Of a stretch of DNA of 64,000 bases, positions 33,393 through 44,165 are shown piece by piece (position 1 is the first letter of the stretch; each line of letters opens with the position of its first letter). The position numbers and the translations under genes were made by a program. Under the pieces are notes generated by a model, which saw nothing but the letters and a program-made list of their open reading frames with translations, searched no databases and was not told where the DNA came from. Location of the stretch: assembly GCF_006476045.1 (NCBI RefSeq), contig NZ_SRZY01000028.1, positions 1-64,000 of the forward strand, given 5' to 3'. The stretch comes from Sphingobacterium lumbrici. Its GTDB lineage: Bacteria; Bacteroidota; Bacteroidia; Sphingobacteriales; Sphingobacteriaceae.

Positions 33393-36300
33393 TTAAAATC
33401 CAATGTTTAAGGAAAATGTATAACTAGGTGTTGTTGGATAACCAAAAGCCATCTGTGTCTCAGGATCTATCCCCGAATATGGAGTTATCGTAAACAAATT
33501 GTTTGCAAATACCCCTACTTGCAATTGCTTAACAAGCTTCTTAAATAGAGCAGGATTTGCTCTCCAATTTAAACCAAGTTCTGTACACTTGATGTATGCA
33601 CCAGACTCAATATCTCTGTCTGTAAGATAGAATGTGTAGTTTGAAGTGCTCTGTGCGTAAAAAGGTATGTCTGTAACATCTCCATGCTGCCTCCAATGGT
33701 ACTGTTGGTTTTTCAATCGATTGGTGCGACTTGCCGTTATATCATCTGTCTGACCGCTCGGTCCTTCGCGGCGATCCTGAAACCCTTTGATCATATTACC
33801 GTCAGCAAAAACAAAATTGCTCGATAAGGTGAAGTTTTTATAACGGACACGGGTATTGAACCCACCATAAGTTTTGGGATCTTGCTGACCGAGGTAGTAG
33901 GTGCGATATTTTGTCTGTAGATCAGCAGAAGTAATTTTTGATAAGTCGATGACTTCATCACCTACAATATTACCTACAGGGTCTACTTTCTGCGCAAAGA
34001 CCATTAGATGGCCATTTGTCGGGTCGATATGACTATATTTATAACCAAACCAAGAACGAACCGCATAGTTTTCTACATTCTGCGGACTTAGTGAAGAAAT
34101 GTTCGGAGTCTTTTTATAATAGACTTTATCGAGATTGTTGTTTACAGTGGTCAGGTTAGCGCCAATCTCCCAGAGCCAATCGGTATTTTTCACTGCTTCT
34201 ACACGTACCGAAAGCTCCCAGCCTTTGTTAGATAGGATACCCGCATTTACCACGGACGAGGTCCGTCCAATCGATGCCGGCAGGCTTACATTATCCAATA
34301 GATCCGAAACTTTATTATCGTAGTAATTGGCCTCAATATTTAGTCGGCTATTTAAAACAGATAATTGTGCACCATAGTTGATATCCCGCTTGTTTTCCCA
34401 CTTCAGCACAGGATTACCGTAATTAAATGCAGATGCTTTTACGATGTCATCATACACCAATGCGCTTAGGGTGTACGTATGGAAAGGGTACACTGTTCTG
34501 TTTATACTGCCGGTATATCCGTAGCCATAAGAAAACACCAATCTGTTCAGCCAGGTCGCATTCTCTTTTACAAACTGCTCCTCATGTGCATTCCATTTTG
34601 CACCGGCGGACCATAGTGGCGTAAACTGATTTTTGGAACCAATGATATCTACCCCATCCGAGCGGAAATTGGCATTCAATACATAACGGTTATCATAAGA
34701 ATATGCAAAGGAGCTGATAAAAGATACGGACCGATCTTTCTCATAGTAGGTGCCTCCCAATTGGGTAAAATCTAACCTTTTATAGGTAGATGCAGGAATA
34801 TCATCCCATGATGGGTATCCGGCCATACGGTACTCTTGCAAATAAATGGGGTTATAGTGAAAGAATCTGTTATTAGTCCTTTCTGAAACCTCATTGGCCA
34901 CGAATGCCTGTACAAAATGCTTCTGTACAAAAGTCTTATTATATTCTACGGTATTGCGAACGGTATAATCAATGGTTTTACCGGAGTTTTCTTCTAAAAA
35001 GCCATAGTTAAACTTTTCCAATGTTCCCGAACCCGCGGTTACAGCCTTATTCAACCAGTTGTTATTATATGAGCGGAATGTGCCTTGACGTGCTTCATCC
35101 ATAGTCTGTACATTGGTGTAATTCAACACACCGGTACCCCGATATTGGAAACCATCCAAAAACTTCCATTCCACGCCAAACTGACTACGGATATTGCCAT
35201 AGTCTGTGGTCAGGGTGTTTTCCCGCAATTCGCGAACCATATTAAAGGTCTGATAATTTAAAAATGACCTTTCACCGATATTGGTACTTAAACTTCTATA
35301 GGTTTCATCCCAGGCATACGATCCATCGGTATTATATGGTCTTTCGTATGGGTTTGCAAACATCGCGTAACGGAATGGGTCGAGTGCAGATTGCCCCTCT
35401 TTATTTTTTTTGATGGTAGACAATAAACTAAAGTCGATCAGTAATTTATCACTGAAGTTACGTGTCAACTTAATATTCATTCCCCCCTGCTTGAACTTAT
35501 TTTCCATCAAGGTTCCGTTGGCATCCTGATAGTTAACAGATGCATTATATTGTAGTTTGGTGCTACCACCTGACATAGCCACATTATGTGTTTGTTGATA
35601 AGCGGGGTTATACAACACATCGATCCAGTCCGTATTGATATTGCTCAGATTTGCAATCTGGGCTTCGGCCTCTTGAGCTGTAAGAGCACCGTTGTCTACT
35701 TGCATCAGCAGTTGATTAATCCGACCACCATATACGGGGTGAAAATCTTGATACAGCTGTCTTTCAAATGCAATCTTTTCTTGAGAATCCATGAAATTAA
35801 ACCCATTTTTTGGACGCATTGTCAAACCGTGTTTCGTGGTGTAATTGATATAATCTTTACCTGCCTCGCCACGCTTGGTCGTGATGACAATTACCCCATT
35901 GGCTGCACGTGCTCCAAAGATAGAAGCTGCTGTTGCATCACGAAGGATATCAATACTGGCAATATCTTCAGGAGGGATATTGCCGATACCATTCGTCAAG
36001 AGATTATTGATATTCGAACTGCTCTTGTTCGTTCCTGCGATCTCTCCATTTTGCAATGGCATACCATCCAAAATAATTAAGGGCTCTGCGCTTCCTGTCA
36101 GCGTATTACTTCCGCGGATAATAATAGACCCTGTTTCACCAGGTCTGCCAGAGTTCGAACGAACATACACACCGGTCAATTTTCCTCTTAAGGCTTTGTC
36201 TATAGTGGTTATTCCGGCACTTTCCAAATCTTCACCCTTGATGGAGGATACATTACCTACGAGTTTGTTACGCTCACGCTTTTGAAGTCCCGTAGAAATA

Positions 36301-36926
36301 ATAACATCTTCGATTTCTTGCGCATTTATACGTAGTGCTACCATGACCATTTTTTGAGCACCGACTTGTACCTCTGCAGGGTGATAACCAATACTGTTTG
36401 CTATAAGGGCTTGTGTCGGTGCAATACGTTGCATTTTGAAATTTCCGTCCATATCTGTAGAAGTCCCGATTTTTGTCCCCTTTATCAAAAGAGTAGCTCC
36501 TACAATTGGTTGGCCTTGTTCATCGACAACCTTTCCCCGAATGGTATCTTTTTGAGCGGCCTGTAGGCTAGCTGCAGGTATAGAAGAGACGGTGGCACCG
36601 TCTGCTTTCAACTTTACCAAAATTTGCTGCCCCGAAATCTTAAACTCCAATTTCGTTTGCTTTTCCAAAAGTTGGATCACATGCTCAATAGAGCAGTCAT
36701 TGCAGTCAATAGAAAGTGCAGGTGTATTGGCAATCGCCTTGTCGTACAAAAATACGTACTCGCTCTGCTTTTCAATCTGATTAAAAATAACGGTTAGAGA
36801 TTTTTGCTTGGCTACAATATTGATTTGCGCCAAAGCTATCTTAAACTGAAAAAAAGAAAGAAGCAACAGGATCGTCTGTAGTGGATATGCTCTCATGCGC
36901 CTGTACTTCATGAAAAAATGTTTCAT
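33393..36926 (-). CDS. SusC/RagA-family TonB-dependent outer-membrane transporter with STN domain
   Basis: Start chosen at 36926 (MKHFFMKYRRMRAYPLQTIL), giving a signal peptide and about 1,177 residues; the open frame extends 26 codons upstream without a signal. Order: STN domain (about 35-110, FNQIEKQSEYVFLYDK), carboxypeptidase-like domain (RGKVVDEQGQPIVGATLLIK), plug (NVSSIKGEDLESAGITTIDK, then DASIFGARAANGVIVITTK-like repeat) and a 22-strand barrel ending SYTFSLNIGF. The STN domain receives the signal that FecR and the ECF sigma factor transmit, which are encoded just upstream. It imports an unknown ligand together with SusD. Confidence 0.95.
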   Translation of the reverse strand: MKHFFMKYRRMRAYPLQTILLLLSFFQFKIALAQINIVAKQKSLTVIFNQIEKQSEYVFLYDKAIANTPALSIDCNDCSIEHVIQLLEKQTKLEFKISGQQILVKLKADGATVSSIPAASLQAAQKDTIRGKVVDEQGQPIVGATLLIKGTKIGTSTDMDGNFKMQRIAPTQALIANSIGYHPAEVQVGAQKMVMVALRINAQEIEDVIISTGLQKRERNKLVGNVSSIKGEDLESAGITTIDKALRGKLTGVYVRSNSGRPGETGSIIIRGSNTLTGSAEPLIILDGMPLQNGEIAGTNKSSSNINNLLTNGIGNIPPEDIASIDILRDATAASIFGARAANGVIVITTKRGEAGKDYINYTTKHGLTMRPKNGFNFMDSQEKIAFERQLYQDFHPVYGGRINQLLMQVDNGALTAQEAEAQIANLSNINTDWIDVLYNPAYQQTHNVAMSGGSTKLQYNASVNYQDANGTLMENKFKQGGMNIKLTRNFSDKLLIDFSLLSTIKKNKEGQSALDPFRYAMFANPYERPYNTDGSYAWDETYRSLSTNIGERSFLNYQTFNMVRELRENTLTTDYGNIRSQFGVEWKFLDGFQYRGTGVLNYTNVQTMDEARQGTFRSYNNNWLNKAVTAGSGTLEKFNYGFLEENSGKTIDYTVRNTVEYNKTFVQKHFVQAFVANEVSERTNNRFFHYNPIYLQEYRMAGYPSWDDIPASTYKRLDFTQLGGTYYEKDRSVSFISSFAYSYDNRYVLNANFRSDGVDIIGSKNQFTPLWSAGAKWNAHEEQFVKENATWLNRLVFSYGYGYTGSINRTVYPFHTYTLSALVYDDIVKASAFNYGNPVLKWENKRDINYGAQLSVLNSRLNIEANYYDNKVSDLLDNVSLPASIGRTSSVVNAGILSNKGWELSVRVEAVKNTDWLWEIGANLTTVNNNLDKVYYKKTPNISSLSPQNVENYAVRSWFGYKYSHIDPTNGHLMVFAQKVDPVGNIVGDEVIDLSKITSADLQTKYRTYYLGQQDPKTYGGFNTRVRYKNFTLSSNFVFADGNMIKGFQDRREGPSGQTDDITASRTNRLKNQQYHWRQHGDVTDIPFYAQSTSNYTFYLTDRDIESGAYIKCTELGLNWRANPALFKKLVKQLQVGVFANNLFTITPYSGIDPETQMAFGYPTTPSYTFSLNIGF

Positions 36927-36969
36927 AATGATTTGAGGTTTAAAAAAATATAATTGACTGATTGTTAGT

Positions 36970-38010
36970 TTAATTTTGCTTTTCGACCTGTATTTCAATA
37001 TCAAAGAAGCGCAGCATATCCGCTACTTCTTTCATCGAATCTGTCCGTTTGATTCGTCCTGATATTTTCTTTGTCGTATCTTGTTGCTTTATGCCGATTG
37101 AAACCGGATACCATCGTTCCAGTTCTCTGACAATGGTCTCGGCTCCTGCATCTTCGAAATAAAAATCGCCATCTTTCCAGGCAATAACAGCTTCGGGATT
37201 GCTCAATGTTTGGACAAGGGATTTGTTTTGATGCGCTATGTGTACAAATTGCTCAGCTGGTTTTAGTATCACGGGTTTATTATTTTGATCCTGCCCACTT
37301 ACCTCAACGGATCCGGCTAATAATGTTACCGATTTTATGTCCTCTTCTTTATATCTCCGCATATTAAAATGAGTTCCAAGCACCTTTACTTGTTGTCCGT
37401 CAGCCTTTACGATAAATGGCGACTTTTGATCGTGTGCTACTTCAAAATAGACCTCACCATCTATTGATACTTCACGTTCGATACCCATAAAACGAGCGGG
37501 GAATATAATTTTAGACGAAGCATTAAGCCATACCGCTGTCCCATCCGACAGAATAATATGCAATTGCTTTCCTCTTCCTGTTTCGATAATCTGCTGCTCT
37601 TCCAGAAGATCTTTTTGTTCAAATTTTCTAAAATCAAGAGCCTGATTTTCATTGGATAGATACGCAATATTACTATCCAATCCATTCTTGTCGTCTAATA
37701 AAATAGTATCTCCGTTAGACAATACCAATTTAGAAACAGATCCCACATCAGCAAATACTTCTTGTAGATCCTTCTCGCCCAAAAACCGATGATCCGTCGC
37801 GTTTTGATACATCCATATAGATGCTAACAAAAATAACGTTATGACCGCAGCAACGGCTACCCATCTGTTTTTATAAATAGGTACTACCTTTGTCTCGACA
37901 ATACTGTCAAGGCTATTGTCTCCATCCTGCCGGGCCTTGTTAACAATACCACGCCAGATTTCGTTCTTTTTTTCGCCTTTTCGTTTATTGGATAGCAATC
38001 GCATAATCAT
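36970..38010 (-). CDS. FecR-type anti-sigma factor
   Basis: A 346-residue inner-membrane protein with one helix at about residues 50-67 (WVAVAAVITLFLLASIWMY). The periplasmic part has the FecR domain (ETGRGKQLHIILSDGTAVWL, then GEVYFEVAHDQKSPFIV) and the DUF4974 C-terminal domain (FFDIEIQ). It holds the neighbouring ECF sigma factor inactive until the STN domain of the transporter signals. It lies between the sigma gene and susC. Confidence 0.95.
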   Translation of the reverse strand: MIMRLLSNKRKGEKKNEIWRGIVNKARQDGDNSLDSIVETKVVPIYKNRWVAVAAVITLFLLASIWMYQNATDHRFLGEKDLQEVFADVGSVSKLVLSNGDTILLDDKNGLDSNIAYLSNENQALDFRKFEQKDLLEEQQIIETGRGKQLHIILSDGTAVWLNASSKIIFPARFMGIEREVSIDGEVYFEVAHDQKSPFIVKADGQQVKVLGTHFNMRRYKEEDIKSVTLLAGSVEVSGQDQNNKPVILKPAEQFVHIAHQNKSLVQTLSNPEAVIAWKDGDFYFEDAGAETIVRELERWYPVSIGIKQQDTTKKISGRIKRTDSMKEVADMLRFFDIEIQVEKQN

Positions 38011-38321
38011 ATTTTTGATTTCTACATATATAGTCTCCCTTTTTTTAAAAACATACTATATGAAAATGAAAAAATAAATTTTTGTTTCGGCTGAGATATT
38101 ACCGAAGAACTTTTAGCTACGTTGAGCTTCACTTTGTTCTGGTTTGGCAATAGCCAAGAGATGTATTAATCTTAGTGTCACAAAGGAGTCAAGCGTCGAA
38201 TTTATCTTCGATGAGCTCCATTTAGTGATAGTTTTGGTTCTTTTTGACTTTCAGACAGAGGGGGTGGTCAGGATCTGCGTAAGCTAAAACTATGGAATAG
38301 AACCTTTCTGTCGCGTTAACT
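38011..38321. other. Gap between sigma factor and FecR genes
   Basis: About 310 bases without a visible gene. Sigma/FecR pairs are often adjacent; here the gap is long enough for a separate promoter for FecR and the SusCD operon, presumably the one recognised by the ECF factor. No -35/-10 pair can be assigned by eye. Confidence 0.5.
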
Positions 38322-38900
38322 TTAAAACTTAATGAAAAATAAAAACAGTAACCAGGTTGCTTTATCTCCAAATCGTGCCTTGAAGCGTTTTAACGCCGAT
38401 GAAATCTGGTTACGTACCGTCTGTACGGAAATACCTAATTTGTCTGCAATCTGTTGGGCAGAAAGATTTTCAAATCGACTTAGCATAAATACTTCTCGCA
38501 TTTTATCAGGCATAGCTTCAAGTTCTTTTTTTACCAATTGATTCTCCGCAGTGAAGTCATCTTGTTCACCTTCTTGAAAGCTATGATCCCAATATTCCTC
38601 TTGTTTATCAAGAGGAACAAAAATAGGAAGCCTATCTCTCTTCGCATAAAAATCATAGATCTTATGTCGTACCATGGATACAAGATAACCCTCTATATTA
38701 TTTTTTACATGCCAGTATCCTCTATTCTTCCAAATAATATAAAACACATCTTGTGTAATATCCGAGGCATCCTCTTCCCGGGGCAATTTCTGAAGAGCTA
38801 TGCGGTACACTTTTTTCCAATACGTATCGAATAGCTTCTTAAAAGCTATGGGATCAGCATCGTTGATCGCCTGTATCATCTCAAGATCTTCTTTTTTCAC
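38322..38900 (-). CDS. ECF RNA polymerase sigma factor (Bacteroidetes SusCD type)
   Basis: A 192-residue sigma-70 factor of the ECF group. Region 2 is AFKKLFDTYWKKVYRIALQK through DASDITQDVFYIIWKNR, region 4 is MPDKMREVFMLSRFENLSA through GISVQTVRNQISSALK. It ends in a short hydrophobic tail (WLLFLFFIKF), often seen in this subgroup. It should drive the downstream FecR/SusCD operon on release from FecR. Confidence 0.95.
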   Translation of the reverse strand: MKKEDLEMIQAINDADPIAFKKLFDTYWKKVYRIALQKLPREEDASDITQDVFYIIWKNRGYWHVKNNIEGYLVSMVRHKIYDFYAKRDRLPIFVPLDKQEEYWDHSFQEGEQDDFTAENQLVKKELEAMPDKMREVFMLSRFENLSAQQIADKLGISVQTVRNQISSALKRFKARFGDKATWLLFLFFIKF

Positions 38901-39290
38901 AATGCTATTCGTTGATTTCTAATCAGAAAAGATGGTTATTAAATTCAGACGTCAAGTATAAGAAAAAACAAGGGGAAAGGAAAAAAATGTTTAAGTTAAG
39001 ATTGACGCTAAAATAAAAACTGTTGAAGAAATAAATCAACAGCGATTTTTCAAAGACTATATAATATATGGTAAATACCATGCACAGAATACAATTTCTG
39101 TTAAATCTTCGTTAAATAGTATGGTTATTAACAGATGTTAACAACTTTTAAGGAAAACTTGTTTTTGAACGATTATTTTCGTATTATGAAGCTAAGTCTA
39201 TTGCTGAAGCTTATTTATGTTTTGATGAAGGAAGATTTAGTAGTAAGTTTTTTAAAGAATTTTATAATACATAATAGATTACACACCACT
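38901..39290. other. Divergent promoter region, no gene
   Basis: AT-rich DNA between the sigma gene (minus) and the TPR gene (plus). An open frame reaches back to 39135 in phase with the TPR gene, but it lacks a signal peptide and is not accepted as coding. Confidence 0.5.
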
Positions 39291-42200
39291 ATGTACAACA
39301 AAATTTACGGTTTAGGTGTCGCCTTAAGTTTATTATCAACTCCTATTTTTGCGCAGCAAACGGCATGGCAAGATATTAACAAGGCATATAAATCCGGGAT
39401 AGAATTATTTGAAAGAGGGAAGTATAGCTCAGCTGCTAAGCAGTTTAGCCAAGTTGATGCGTTACGTACCAAATCTACGCTCCAATTGGATGAAACAGAG
39501 GAATTGACATTAATCAAAGAAAATGTTCGTTTTTATCAAGCTATATGTGCATTGGAGTTGGATGAATCTGATGCTGAGGCACAGTTTTTAAAATATATCA
39601 GGGATTTCCCCGCTAGTGCTAATGCTAAAGCGGCTTATTTCCAAATAGGACGTTCGTATTATGCAAAGAAAGATTATCCAAAGGCAATCGAATGGTTTTT
39701 GAAAATAGACTCTAAAAATCTTGCAGGTGCAGAGAATACAGAGTATCGGTTTAAGTTGGCGTATGCACAATTTATGACAGATGAGTACACTGCAGCTAAA
39801 CCGGCCTTTGAAAGGTTAAAAGATGAAAAAAGCCAGTATCAGGAAGCATCCATCTACTACTATGCTTACCTATCTTATTTGGATGCAGAATATAAGACGG
39901 CATTAAACGAGTTTGAACGGCTGAATGGATCTAAAACTTATGAAACAAGTTATCCGTACTATATCACTGCGCTTTACTTTTTGGACAAGCGTTACGATGA
40001 TGTGCTGAGTTATGCGTTACCGATCTTGCAGACTACGAAGCAGGAAAACGAAACAGAAATGTTCCGTATTATCGGAGCAACTTATTTTATAAAAGGTGAT
40101 TTGAAACAATCAAAAGCCTACTACGATAAGTTTCAAGCACAAGATCAGGGAAAAACGCAAAATAACCAGGATAGCTATCAGATCGGATATATTGCGTATA
40201 AATTAGGTGATTATGAAAAAACTATCACTGAATTAGAGAAAATGAATGAACCTGATGCGTACTATCAATCAGCAATGATTACATTGGGTGACGCATTTTT
40301 GAAAACGGATAATAAGCAGAGTGCACGTAATGCTTTTTTTAGAGCGTCGAAACTGGAATTTGATCCTCAGTTGAAAGAGGAAGGATTGTTTAATTATGCC
40401 AAGCTTTCTTATGAATTGGATTTTCATCAGGTTGCGCTAGATGCGACACAGGAATATTTGGAGACCTATCCCAGATCTGTACGTACCGAAGAGGCCAAAA
40501 CGTTGCTGGCGGAGGTACTCTTGAGTACAAAAAGTTACCGTGCAGCGGTAGATGTATTGGAGTCTATCGACCGGACGACCAGAGAATCTAAGGCAGCCTA
40601 TCAAAAGGTGACGTATTATCGTGGATTGGAGTATTACAATGAGCGTGCTTTTGAAAATGGAATTTCAATGTTCATGCGGTCAGAAGCAAATCGTTATGAT
40701 GAGGAAATTTATGCTTTATCAACCTATTGGAAGGCAGAGGCGATGTATGAAGTCCGTAAGTATCGTGAAGCAGTAGCTAATTTCAATAAATTCCTGCAAC
40801 TACCTGTTGCCAGGAACACGGACGTGTACAGCTACGCCAATTATGCACTTGCATACGCGGCTTTCCGGAATGATAATTATACAACTGCAGCCAATTATTT
40901 CGAACGTTTTCTGTCAACCGGTGGGAAAGATGGTATTGAGTTAAATACACGCAATGATGCCATTGCACGTTTGGCCGACTCTTATTTCGGAGCTAAAAAT
41001 TATGGTAAAGCCATGACGTATTACGATCGTTTGATCAGTTCAAATGCACAAAGCCAGGATTATGCGTTGTTTCAACGGGGAATCATTCAGGGGCTACAGG
41101 GAAATAATCAAGAAAAAATTGCGACATTGAATTCGGTCATAGCGAAATATCCGAACTCCAATTATGCCGATGATGTGGCTTTTGAAGTTCCATATACCTA
41201 TTTCTTGATGGGACAACATGACCAGGCTATTGCCGGGCTCCAATCCATGGTCGAGAAATATCCGCGCAGCTCTTACGTTCCACGTGCGCTGGTAACCATC
41301 GGCCTGGTACAGTATAATCAGGACAACAACGATGCTGCTTTGGCAACTTTCCAACGTGTCGTAAACCAATACGCGACCACGGATGAGGCAAAACAGGCTA
41401 TCCGCTCTATTGAAAACATCTATTTGGACAATAATGATGCTACCGGTTATATCCGATATGCAACGAGTACCAATATCGGCGATTTAAGCAAGGCAGAGCA
41501 GGATGCACACACATTCGGTATAGCACGTAATTTATTTGATAGAGGAAGTTGGCAAGGCGCTGTTGAAGCTATAAATGCTTATTTTGACAAGTTTCCTAAA
41601 CCTATCCAAGAAAAATATGCACGATTTATCCGCGCAGAAAGCTATGCAGCTCTAGGTAAGGACAAAGAGGCGCTCCACGATTATAATATTATTATGAACG
41701 ACTGGACAAGTGCATATACGGAACGGACATTAGTCAGCGTATCTAAATTGCATTTGCGTAATAAGGCATATAATGAAGCGGTGCAGGTGTTGAAGAAACT
41801 GGAGTTAACATCGGAATACAAAGAGAATTATGGCTTTGCAATCCAAAATCTATTGGTGAGTTATTTCAATATTGGCGATTATATTGAGACGCTAAATTAT
41901 GCTAATCTGGTTAGAAATTACGAAAAATCTTCTCAAGAAGATATTGGTTTAGCACATCTATATGCAGCAAAGGCCTATTTAGCGACCAATAAATCTGTAG
42001 AGGCGACTAAGGAGCTGAATCTGGCGGCATTGAAGAGTAAAACGGCTACAGGTGCTGAGGCGCGATATTTAGTCGCCGAGCAACAATTGAAAGCGAAGCA
42101 GTTTGACAAAGCTATTGAATCTGCTTTTGATATTTCGAACACATTCTCTTCTTACGATTATTGGGTTGGTAGAGGGTTTATCTTGATGTCGGATGCGTAC

Positions 42201-42320
42201 AAAGGGAAAGGCGACAACTTTCAGGCAAAAGCAACTTTAGAGAGTGTCATTGAGAACTACGAAAATCAAGAAGATGGTGTAATCAGGGATGCAAAAGATC
42301 GCTTAGGAAAACTTAAATAA
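39291..42320 (+). CDS. Large exported TPR protein of envelope cluster
   Basis: A 1009-residue protein when started at 39291 (MYNKIYGLGVALSLLSTPIF, signal ending FAQQ). The whole mature part is built of TPR-like helical pairs, for example AYFQIGRSYYAKKDYPKAIE, DAFLKTDNKQSARNAFFRAS and DYALFQRGIIQGLQGNNQEK. Such proteins sit in the periplasm and scaffold complexes. It is the first of six genes with a plugless barrel, a SPOR protein and an ExbB/ExbD/TonB set, 79 bases upstream of the barrel gene. It is likely part of an energised cell-envelope assembly; the exact job is unknown. Confidence 0.85.
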   Translation: MYNKIYGLGVALSLLSTPIFAQQTAWQDINKAYKSGIELFERGKYSSAAKQFSQVDALRTKSTLQLDETEELTLIKENVRFYQAICALELDESDAEAQFLKYIRDFPASANAKAAYFQIGRSYYAKKDYPKAIEWFLKIDSKNLAGAENTEYRFKLAYAQFMTDEYTAAKPAFERLKDEKSQYQEASIYYYAYLSYLDAEYKTALNEFERLNGSKTYETSYPYYITALYFLDKRYDDVLSYALPILQTTKQENETEMFRIIGATYFIKGDLKQSKAYYDKFQAQDQGKTQNNQDSYQIGYIAYKLGDYEKTITELEKMNEPDAYYQSAMITLGDAFLKTDNKQSARNAFFRASKLEFDPQLKEEGLFNYAKLSYELDFHQVALDATQEYLETYPRSVRTEEAKTLLAEVLLSTKSYRAAVDVLESIDRTTRESKAAYQKVTYYRGLEYYNERAFENGISMFMRSEANRYDEEIYALSTYWKAEAMYEVRKYREAVANFNKFLQLPVARNTDVYSYANYALAYAAFRNDNYTTAANYFERFLSTGGKDGIELNTRNDAIARLADSYFGAKNYGKAMTYYDRLISSNAQSQDYALFQRGIIQGLQGNNQEKIATLNSVIAKYPNSNYADDVAFEVPYTYFLMGQHDQAIAGLQSMVEKYPRSSYVPRALVTIGLVQYNQDNNDAALATFQRVVNQYATTDEAKQAIRSIENIYLDNNDATGYIRYATSTNIGDLSKAEQDAHTFGIARNLFDRGSWQGAVEAINAYFDKFPKPIQEKYARFIRAESYAALGKDKEALHDYNIIMNDWTSAYTERTLVSVSKLHLRNKAYNEAVQVLKKLELTSEYKENYGFAIQNLLVSYFNIGDYIETLNYANLVRNYEKSSQEDIGLAHLYAAKAYLATNKSVEATKELNLAALKSKTATGAEARYLVAEQQLKAKQFDKAIESAFDISNTFSSYDYWVGRGFILMSDAYKGKGDNFQAKATLESVIENYENQEDGVIRDAKDRLGKLK

Positions 42321-42399
42321 CAAGAAATAGGAAATAATGATGAAACCGAGTCCGATACCGTCTGGTGAGTTTTCATCAGCCATAAAGAAAAATAGTTAG

Positions 42400-44124
42400 A
42401 TGAAATTGCATAAAACAAGGTTTAAGAATTATGCTATAGTAGCGTTGTTAGTAGGTTTTGGTTCACAGGGATTAGCGCAAGAGAATCCGGACAAACCGGT
42501 TACTATAGATTCTTTTAATGTCGTTCGTGATTATAAGCCTATTCTTGCCGATGCGGTCAAGATCCGTCGTAGTCCGGATATGACCAATAAGCGCAGCTAT
42601 ATGCCAAAATTGTCATACGGCAATGTAGTGGATAAAAAATTGGATATCAATACGGGTCTGAAGCAATTGGATGTGCAGGAAATGCCATTCACGCGAATAG
42701 AAGATATCACGAGCAATTATGTGAAATTAGGGATCGGTAACTTAGGTACGATACTTGGCGAAGCTTACATCGCAGTCGAAGACTATGAAGATATTCGTTT
42801 TGGAGGCTTTGTAAAACACCTCAATCAAAAAGGAAGTTTGGAAGATCAAAAGTTTTCGAGGCAGGAAGTAGGTGTCTTCGGTAGAAGAGTACTTCCGGCG
42901 TTTACCGTGGATGGATTGATTGGTTACAATAGATATGGCACACGCTTTTACGGTATACCGGAAGCAGTGAGTGGGGAATCGTTAAACCGTGAACGTGAGG
43001 CACAGCGTTTCAATGACATCTATTTTACAGGCGAATTAACCAGTAATTTCGATCCGCTGAATGAAGATGCACTCTCGTATTCAGCCAAAGTAGATGCATA
43101 TACGTACAAGGATAAGTTTGATGCGAATGAAAACTCCGTAGCGCTCTCTGCTTATCTGAATAAACGCGTGCGGGCCTTTAATATAGGTGCTAATGTAGCT
43201 GTAGATGTCAATTCTATTGGTGGAACGGCCAACATGGTAAACGATGGCAAGATTAATAATTCATTAGCAAATATTAATCCATACATCAGCTTCAAGGGGG
43301 ATAACTATGCAATTACACTAGGCGCCAATTTAGTTTCTGAGTTTGGAGATAGTAGCAGATTTAACATTTTTCCTTCTGCTGAAGTTGATTTTTCTTTGGT
43401 ACCTACTTATATTCATTTATTCGGTGGGATCAATGGAGGAGTACAACGTGCTTCTTATAAATCATTTACCCAACAAAATCCTTACCTAGCTCCTCAACAA
43501 GATTTTAGAAATGTCGTGGAACGCCTTAGTTTCTTTGGAGGGATCAAAGGAAATGCAGGTGCTACCTTTGGATATAAGGCTAAAGTAATGTACAAGACTT
43601 TGGAAGGGCTGCCTTTATTTGTGAATAACCTGAATAACCCTTTTCAGTTTGATTTGATTTATGATGGCAATGAAGACAATACTGTCAAATACATTGGCTT
43701 GGAAGGAGAAATTAATATTAGGCTTTCAGAATTGATTAACCTAGGCGGAAAGCTGAACATTGATCAATATACTACAGCTACTGAAGAGGAAGCATGGTTT
43801 ACACCAAAGATGCGTCTGGCGGCTAATGCACGGTTTAACATATCAGAGAAATTGTATATTGATGCAGAGGCTTTATTCCATGGGATATCGTATGCAAAAT
43901 CCTACGATTACGATGGTCCGGGTTTTGTGCCTGATCCAGGTTCATACCGTAAAGAAAGTATTCCTGCATTTTTTGACTTGAGTGCAGGTGCAGAGTATAA
44001 AGCAACGAAGAATTTAGGTGTGTTTGTAAAAGCAAATAATATCTTCAATAATGAATACCAGCGTTACTTATATTATCCTAAACTGGGATTTGGAATGATC
44101 GGTGGACTTAATTTTTCGTTTTAA
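42400..44124 (+). CDS. Outer-membrane beta-barrel, TonB-receptor-like without plug
   Basis: A 574-residue protein with a signal peptide ending GLAQ and an N-terminal extension (VTIDSFNVVRDYKPILADA) that marks this Bacteroidota family. No plug domain and no TonB box with a transporter layout are seen. The rest is amphipathic strands, ending in a typical barrel C-terminus (GFGMIGGLNFSF, final Phe). It is probably the outer-membrane partner of the upstream TPR protein. Function unknown. Confidence 0.8.
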   Translation: MKLHKTRFKNYAIVALLVGFGSQGLAQENPDKPVTIDSFNVVRDYKPILADAVKIRRSPDMTNKRSYMPKLSYGNVVDKKLDINTGLKQLDVQEMPFTRIEDITSNYVKLGIGNLGTILGEAYIAVEDYEDIRFGGFVKHLNQKGSLEDQKFSRQEVGVFGRRVLPAFTVDGLIGYNRYGTRFYGIPEAVSGESLNREREAQRFNDIYFTGELTSNFDPLNEDALSYSAKVDAYTYKDKFDANENSVALSAYLNKRVRAFNIGANVAVDVNSIGGTANMVNDGKINNSLANINPYISFKGDNYAITLGANLVSEFGDSSRFNIFPSAEVDFSLVPTYIHLFGGINGGVQRASYKSFTQQNPYLAPQQDFRNVVERLSFFGGIKGNAGATFGYKAKVMYKTLEGLPLFVNNLNNPFQFDLIYDGNEDNTVKYIGLEGEINIRLSELINLGGKLNIDQYTTATEEEAWFTPKMRLAANARFNISEKLYIDAEALFHGISYAKSYDYDGPGFVPDPGSYRKESIPAFFDLSAGAEYKATKNLGVFVKANNIFNNEYQRYLYYPKLGFGMIGGLNFSF

Positions 44125-44165
44125 CGAAATAAGGTTATAAATTTGCAGGTCAAAAGCAATAGTAA

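Noticed and set aside
39135-39290. N-terminal extension of the large TPR protein by 52 residues
   Set aside because: The extension hides a clear signal peptide that starts at 39291, and it lies in the divergent promoter region.
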